The translations under genes were made by a program, and so were the position numbers. From NCBI RefSeq assembly GCF_030272615.1, contig NC_081405.1, positions 19,426,547 through 19,490,546 on the forward strand: a stretch of DNA of 64,000 nt, written 5' to 3'. Positions within the stretch are counted from its first letter, which is position 1, and each line of letters starts with the position of its first letter. This DNA is from Cryptomeria japonica (lineage: Eukaryota; Streptophyta; Pinopsida; Cupressales; Cupressaceae). Below the pieces are notes generated by a model, which was not told the DNA's origin, made no database searches, and saw only the letters and a program-made list of their open reading frames with translations. Positions 61,851 to 64,000 of the stretch are shown piece after piece.

Positions 61851-62738
61851 AATGGCTTTATCCCCGAAAGACAGATTCTGGACTCTATTATCTCTGTTCA
61901 TGAAAATATCCACTCCCTGAAAGTGGCGAGTAAATAGGGATTCTTCCTTAAGTTAGACATGGCTAAAGCTTTTGATAGAGTGAACTGGTAGTTCCTCCTC
62001 AAGATCATGAAATCATTTAGTTTTGGTGATAAAGTTATACAACTCTTTTCTCAACTCATGGAAACTTCCTCCTTTGCTGTCATTGTTAATGGCTCCCCGT
62101 CTAATTTCTTCAAAAGCTCCAGAGGTCTCAGATAGGGAGACCCCATCTCCCCTATCCTCTTCATCATTCTTAATGAATGCCTAGGTAGATTCATCCTTAA
62201 AAATGTGGAAGAAGGCAATCTTAAGGGTCTGAAACCTTCATCCAATGTTGTTTGCTCTCATGAATAATTCGTTGATGACTCTATCACCATGGGGGAAGCC
62301 ACCATCTTGGAAGCCAAAAACATGAAAATCATTCTAAATACCTATGAATTTGCCTCTGGTCAAAAAATCAATTGGGATAAAAACTCTTTGTTTTTCATCA
62401 ACACCCCAGCCCAAAGGCAAATTAGGATTGGAAGGATTCTTGGTTGTAACATATCTGAGTTTCCCTCTACCTATTTAGGGCTTCCTCTCTATCTCAAGCC
62501 TAAGGATTCCTTCTGGAATAAGTTAATTGACAGACTCAACCTGAAACTTGCTGGCTGGAAAGGGGTTATTCTTAGTCAAGCTGGTAAAGTCACTCTACTC
62601 AAAGCCACTCTCCAAAATCTTCTTGCGTATGCTCTTAGCTTGTTCAAAATCCCCTCAAAGTTTGTAGAAGCTATTGAAAGAATCCAAAAAAAGTTCCTCT
62701 GGTCAAGTGTGGAAGTTAAAATAGAATCCCCCTTATAG
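61851..62738 (+). pseudogene. LINE ORF2: RT palm and thumb
   Basis: It reads ISVHENIHSLKVAS, a TAG, GFFLKLDMAKAFDRVNW, further stops, then GDPISPILFIILNECL and a catalytic FVDDS at about 62268, preceded by a stop. From 62289 the frame is open (NTYEFASGQKINWDKNSLFF; STYLGLPLYLKPKD; LAGWKGVILSQAGKVTLLKA) to a TAG at 62736-62738. The family is certain; five or more stops show decay. Confidence 0.85.
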
Positions 62739-64000
62739 CCTAGAATAACATTTGCTCCCCTAAGGCCTCAGGTGGGTTGGGCTTAAGGAACATTAGTTCT
62801 ATGAATAAAGCTTTATTAGCCAAGCAAATTTGGAGATTCAAAGGGGAGGAAAGAGATTAGAACTCTATTTGGAAAAACAAATATCTCTATATGCAACCTT
62901 CTGAGGAAGAATTCTTTGACAACTCTTTCTCTGTTGATGGATCAACCATTTGGAATGCTGTGCAATCTACTAAAGGCTGGGCTACTGCTGGTAGAACCTG
63001 GAACCTTGGGGATGGGAGGAAAATAAGATTTTGGGAAGATAGATGGATCCTAGATAAACCTCTGGAGGAAATCCCTATCCTCAAAGATTGGAAAGACAGT
63101 TTCAAATGCAGGTATAGTGAAATGGTAAGAGATTACTGGATAAATGAGGACTGGATTGACTTTAGCTAGCAGTGCCCGGATCTCAAGTTCCTTCAGATTG
63201 CTCTTTCTGCTAAAATCCCTAGAGACAACAAAGATGACATTTTGATATGGGGGAAAACTCTAGATGGGAAATACTTTGTTTCCTTTTTTGTGGCTATTCA
63301 CAATGTCCCGGTGGAAGCTACTCTCATCTGGGCTAAAGTTTGGAATTAGAACTTAGTTCCCAAAATCCACCTTTTTTTTTTGGATTTTCATCCAAAATAA
63401 GATATTAACCCTAGATAATCTTCATAAAAGAGGCTTTATTTTTCCTAACATGTGTTCTCTTTGTTGTAGGGATGAAGAGACAACTTGCCATATTCTCAAC
63501 CAATGCTCTTTTAGCCAGGACATCTGGAAAATCATCCTGTCCAGGTGGAACCTGAGCTGGGTCTTCCCGAACTCTCTTGGTGACACTTGGCTTCAATGGC
63601 ATTGTCCTAACTCTAATTCTAAAATTGTGGAGACCTGGAGATTCACTCTACCGATTGTTATCTGGAATATATGGAAAGAATGCAACAACAGGATTTTCAG
63701 GGACAAAAGGGCTACTCCTGAAGTGGTTGCAGACAAAATCCTTAGGAGTATTTTTGAATGCCTCTATGGTACTGATCAAGGACTTGCTGCCAAAGAGGAT
63801 TTCAAAGACAGATGGAATCTTTCTACTACCACTATTAGCAAGGAAAAAGGTAGAGAAGGTCTTGTCTGGTGTTTCCCCATGCAGGGATGGATTAAGGCCA
63901 ACTTCGATAGGGCTTCTAAAGGAAATTTGGGTAAAGCTGGATATGGGGGCATTATCAGGAATTTTGCTGGAAGTTGCCTTAAGGCGATGGTTGGTCCTCT
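62739..64000 (+). pseudogene. LINE ORF2: zinc domain and RNase H
   Basis: Continues in pieces: GGLGLRNISSMNKALLAKQI-like text at about 62770-62830 and WATAGRTWNLGDGRKIRFWE at 62980-63050. A zf-RVT zinc domain is at about 63410-63530 (MCSLCCRDEETTCHILNQC). An RNase H start is at about 63895-64000 (IKANFDRASKGNLGKAGYGG), with the first catalytic Asp in place. The RNase H continues beyond the window. Confidence 0.75.

Larger units (their letters stand above)
59914..64000 (+). mobile_element. L1-type LINE, 5'-truncated, runs off the window
   Basis: The tail of ORF1 is followed by ORF2 with endonuclease, RT, a Cys/His zinc domain and a C-terminal RNase H, the layout of plant L1-clade LINEs. The 5' truncation and the junction in an LTR are typical of target-primed insertion. 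Several stops and frameshifts are present. The 3' end and poly-A are beyond 64000. Confidence 0.85.

Overview
This 64-kb window looks like intergenic DNA from a large, repeat-filled seed-plant genome. Plant hallmarks are Ty1/copia and Ty3/gypsy LTR retrotransposons primed by initiator-Met tRNA, chromodomain gypsy elements, gag-PR-G-patch gypsy elements and an L1-type LINE with an endonuclease and a C-terminal RNase H. The number of old, decayed and deeply nested LTR elements would suit a gymnosperm or another very large genome, but that is inference. I found no intact cellular gene, no tRNA or rRNA gene and no CRISPR. The only host-like coding relic is a RING-finger pseudogene near 26.2 kb.

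Left part (1-23.2 kb). Only the right-hand halves of a set of nested elements are visible. Gypsy-1 (minus strand, 1-8791; RT, G-patch linker, protease, gag, leader, tRNA-Lys-type primer site, LTR) lies inside Copia-A gag (8792-15033). Copia-A lies inside the protease region of Copia-B (15034-19506). Copia-B lies inside the RT region of Gypsy-2 (19507-), a chromodomain element. The Gypsy-2 LTR (21555-22890) is followed by a fresh primer site and gag start, so it is shared by two internal regions.

Middle (23.2-41.3 kb). A 5'-truncated Copia-C ends with its LTR at 26066. About 1.4 kb of non-LTR DNA follows, with the RING relic. Next is Copia-D, with a long 2.46-kb LTR carrying a periodic TTATCC array, and then Copia-E. 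Copia-E gag is interrupted by Gypsy-3 (31123-38893, minus), the only full-length autonomous-type element with both LTRs in the window. Gypsy-3 has a GTGCC target duplication, equal 1545-bp LTRs about 5.6% different, and only a few coding lesions.

Right part (41.3-64 kb). Copia-E RT is interrupted by a deleted gypsy remnant (Gypsy-5). That remnant is interrupted by Copia-F (367-bp LTR, GC-rich leader), and Copia-F by Copia-G (43749-59913). The 5' LTR of Copia-G contains Gypsy-4 (43925-52881, target duplication CTTAA). Gypsy-4 is a non-autonomous element with one long gag-protease-like frame and no RT, RNase H or integrase. It is itself interrupted by an antisense solo LTR of its own family (48119-49330, target duplication AATAC). 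The Copia-G 3' LTR is cut by a 5'-truncated LINE that runs off the right end.

Function. The proteins are retrotransposon machinery: Gag forms particles, protease matures them, RT/RNase H copy the RNA, integrase inserts the DNA, and chromodomains may steer insertion. Almost all are broken. Several catalytic sites are lost (Gypsy-1 RT YxDD, Copia-A protease and integrase, Gypsy-2 RNase H). Gypsy-4 would have needed enzymes from another element. The most interesting signals are the Gypsy-4 gag-only element with conserved GC-rich stem-loops, a palindrome-plus-purine-tract module shared by several copia elements, and two periodic arrays (about 21-22 bp in the Gypsy-1 leader, 74-84 bp in the Copia-D LTR).
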